Of a stretch of 64,000 nt of DNA, positions 61,933-64,000 are shown piece after piece. Both the position numbers and the translations under genes were made by a program. The notes below the pieces were generated by a model. That model was not told the DNA's origin. It worked only from the letters and a program-made list of their open reading frames with translations, and did not search any database. The stretch is taken from contig NZ_CANMRL010000002.1 in assembly GCF_947500255.1 (NCBI RefSeq), positions 1 through 64,000 of the forward strand, written 5' to 3'. How positions within the stretch are numbered: the first letter of the stretch is position 1; the number at the start of each line of letters is the position of its first letter. Source of the DNA: an uncultured Psychroserpens sp. Its GTDB lineage: Bacteria; Bacteroidota; Bacteroidia; Flavobacteriales; Flavobacteriaceae.

Positions 61933-64000
61933 ATGACATTTTTGAAACAATCCCTCTTCATTATTGCATGTCTTATATGCTGCACAATTGGTGCTCAGCA
62001 AATTAGTATCAATAACTCATTTACAGAACAAGAACTTATAGAAAACAATCTTATTCAAGGTTGTGTTGAAACGTCTAACATTCAATCCCAAGTTAACGGT
62101 CAAATAAACGGATTTAATAGTTTTGCTTATTTCGAGCGAGCAGGTTCTAATTTTCCTTTTGAAAACGGAATCATGTTATCTACAGGTAATGCTGCATCTG
62201 GAGGAAACACAGTAAATACTGCTGTTTTAAATGACGGTGAGCCCAATTGGACAACCGATTCAGATTTAGAGACAGCTCTTGGAATCACTGGAACACTAAA
62301 TGCTACGTCGATAGAGTTCGACTTTGTATCGGTTGCAAACCAAATTCAGTTTAATTATATCTTAGCATCTGAGGAATATTTTGGAAACTTCCCTTGCGAA
62401 TACTCTGATGGTTTTGCTTTTCTTATCAAAGAAGCAGGTACTAATGATCCTTATGTTAATATTGCAGTAATTCCTGGAACGACCACTCCCGTAAATACAA
62501 ACACTATTCATGATGAAATTGTTGGCTTTTGTAGTGCTTCAAACGACCAATTCTTTGAAGGTTACAATCTAGGCGACACTAATTACAATGGTCGTACAAC
62601 TGTAATGACAGCAACAGCAAGCATACAGCCTAACGTTCAGTATCATATCAAATTAATTATAGCAGATCAAACCGATAAAAATTATGATTCGGCAGTATTT
62701 ATTGAAGGAAATAGTTTTAACTCTACTGTAGATTTAGGTCCAAATATCCAAACCTGTGCCGATCTAGTGACTTTAGATGGAGATATTGAAAATCCGTTGG
62801 CCACATACTCTTGGTTTTTAAATAACAACAGTATTCCTGGTGAAACACAATCAACTTTAGATGTGACCCAATCTGGAGATTACCGAGTGGAAATTGAAAT
62901 TCCTTTGGCTGGTTCTACTTGCCTGATTGAAGATACCGTATCTGTAATTTTAAGTTCAACACAATCAGCTGGACCCATTTCAGATTATGAATTATGTGAT
63001 GATGCTAGTGCAGATCAAACAGAAACTTTTGATTTATCTACAAAAGACGCTGAAGCTATAGCAGCTGTTCCTGCTTCAAGTTACACAGTAAGCTATCATC
63101 TTACAGCAAATGATGCTCAAAATGCTGCAAATGCCGTATCAGGATCTTTTCAAAATACCTCAAACCCACAAACTATATTTGTAAGAATCGAAGATACAAG
63201 TACTGGATGTTTGGCATTTCAAAGTTTTGATTTAGTCGTTAACCCTTTACCTATTATTACACAACCAACAACTTTAATGGTTTGTGATGATGCAACAGCT
63301 GATGGTTTTACAACTATAGATTTATCTCAAAAAGATGATGAGATTACAAATGGAAATTTCGATCTTAGTGTTACATACCATTTGACACAAAACGATGCTG
63401 ATAATGGCATAAATGCTATCCCATTACCTTATGTGAATACGAATGCGAATGAAACTCTTTTTGTTAATGTCACAAATATAAACACAGGATGTTCTACAAC
63501 AACGACCTTAGATATTGAGGTTTTGAACAATCCTGTTATTAATACAGACGATCATTATATTGAAGCCTGTGATCCCGATCATGATGGTTTTGCCAACTTT
63601 GATCTCACTTCTGCAATTGATGATATTTTAGAAGGCTTAACTGGTGTTAATGTAACCTTTCATGAAACTCAAGAAGATGCCGATTTAGGTGTAAATGCAA
63701 TTGCAAATGAGACCAACTATACCAACATCACTAGTGGTGAACAAATCATTTATGTTCGTGTTGAAGATGCTGCAACAGGTTGCGCCTCTACAACGCCTAT
63801 TGAAATTCATCCAAATTTATTATTAACAGCAACAGACATAAGAAACTTTAATTTATGCGATGTTGATAATGATGGTATTGAAGAGTTTGACCTTATAAAT
63901 ATTAGTCAGACTATCGTTAATGACGTTGAGGAAGTGATGGAATATAATATCATAGTCGCTTTCTATTTAACAGAAGACGACAGAGACAATGAAGTTAATC
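61933..64000 (+). CDS. Choice-of-anchor L domain surface protein, probable T9SS type B cargo (3' truncated)
   Basis: The frame is open from ATG 61933 to the window end (689 codons). A signal peptide (about 1-21, ending IGA) is followed by a choice-of-anchor L domain (about 25-235: NLIQGCVETSNIQ, FPFENGIMLSTGNA, IQFNYILASEEYFGNFPCEYSDGFAFLI, NGRTTVMTATASIQPN). An Ig-like segment with the SWFLNNNSIPGE motif (about 277-300) follows, then a series of FDL-type modules of about 90 residues (ELCDDASADQTETFDLSTKDA, VCDDATADGFTTIDLSQKD). The C-terminal sorting domain lies beyond the window. Likely a cell-surface or released adhesin-like protein. Confidence 0.85.
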   Translation, partial: MTFLKQSLFIIACLICCTIGAQQISINNSFTEQELIENNLIQGCVETSNIQSQVNGQINGFNSFAYFERAGSNFPFENGIMLSTGNAASGGNTVNTAVLNDGEPNWTTDSDLETALGITGTLNATSIEFDFVSVANQIQFNYILASEEYFGNFPCEYSDGFAFLIKEAGTNDPYVNIAVIPGTTTPVNTNTIHDEIVGFCSASNDQFFEGYNLGDTNYNGRTTVMTATASIQPNVQYHIKLIIADQTDKNYDSAVFIEGNSFNSTVDLGPNIQTCADLVTLDGDIENPLATYSWFLNNNSIPGETQSTLDVTQSGDYRVEIEIPLAGSTCLIEDTVSVILSSTQSAGPISDYELCDDASADQTETFDLSTKDAEAIAAVPASSYTVSYHLTANDAQNAANAVSGSFQNTSNPQTIFVRIEDTSTGCLAFQSFDLVVNPLPIITQPTTLMVCDDATADGFTTIDLSQKDDEITNGNFDLSVTYHLTQNDADNGINAIPLPYVNTNANETLFVNVTNINTGCSTTTTLDIEVLNNPVINTDDHYIEACDPDHDGFANFDLTSAIDDILEGLTGVNVTFHETQEDADLGVNAIANETNYTNITSGEQIIYVRVEDAATGCASTTPIEIHPNLLLTATDIRNFNLCDVDNDGIEEFDLINISQTIVNDVEEVMEYNIIVAFYLTEDDRDNEVN

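Overview
The window is a low-GC chromosomal segment from a member of the Bacteroidota, almost certainly a marine Flavobacteriaceae. The grounds are type IX secretion (T9SS) sorting domains of both type A and type B, a TonB-dependent receptor with a carboxypeptidase-like N-terminal domain, lineage-restricted families (DUF6495, DUF5606), and promoters with the Bacteroidota -7 element TAnnTTTG instead of sigma-70 boxes. The genus cannot be fixed from sequence alone; Winogradskyella- or Psychroserpens-like organisms are a reasonable guess.

Layout. Positions 1-588 are the 3' end of a large secreted repeat protein with a MopE-like calcium/metal-binding stretch. At 839-5497 lies a 1552-residue LamG-type adhesin-like T9SS cargo. 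From 5.8 to 9 kb come a MacB-type ABC permease, a hypothetical protein, an AraC/GyrI-like regulator and a DUF6495 protein. At 9-12 kb, minus strand, is an Oar-like TonB-dependent receptor. From 12.2 to 35.2 kb most genes are housekeeping: rpsF-rpsR-rplI, a LytTR response regulator, priA, nadC-yihY-DUF2147, rlmH, a short hpf, an AtoE-type fatty-acid transporter, rdgB, an esterase, a DEAD-box helicase with an Arg/Gly-rich tail, trmH, a sirtuin, an XRE/membrane-protein pair, mazG, DUF5606, def and ruvX.

At 35.2-35.8 kb there is no protein gene. It holds four head-to-tail hairpin units of about 130-150 bp, each reading as a minus-strand unit with an intrinsic terminator; three carry the same upstream box (TGTGAC-N14-TGTGTCT). 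This is the strongest candidate here for an undescribed element, probably a tandem small-RNA cluster.

From 35.9 to 44 kb come dapD, a small lipoprotein and a lipopolysaccharide/glycan assembly cluster: a GT9 heptosyltransferase-like enzyme, GT2 and GT4 glycosyltransferases, a Kdo/LPS-kinase-like protein and a methyltransferase. Its first genes alternate strand and share stop codons. From 44 to 50.6 kb are tsaC, a tRNA nucleotidyltransferase, a GNAT acetyltransferase, haem A synthase, a pRiA4b ORF-3-like protein, a HupE/UreJ-like protein and an ABC-2 exporter.

From 50.7 kb to the end runs a block of T9SS type B (gliding-motility-associated C-terminal domain) surface proteins: three tandem paralogues 7 bp apart, a fourth distinct protein, a decayed relative at about 61.4-61.8 kb, and a choice-of-anchor-L protein that runs off the window. 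The first and third paralogues share a nearly identical 1.26-kb 3' segment, indicating recent duplication or gene conversion. No tRNA, rRNA, CRISPR array, insertion sequence or prophage was seen.
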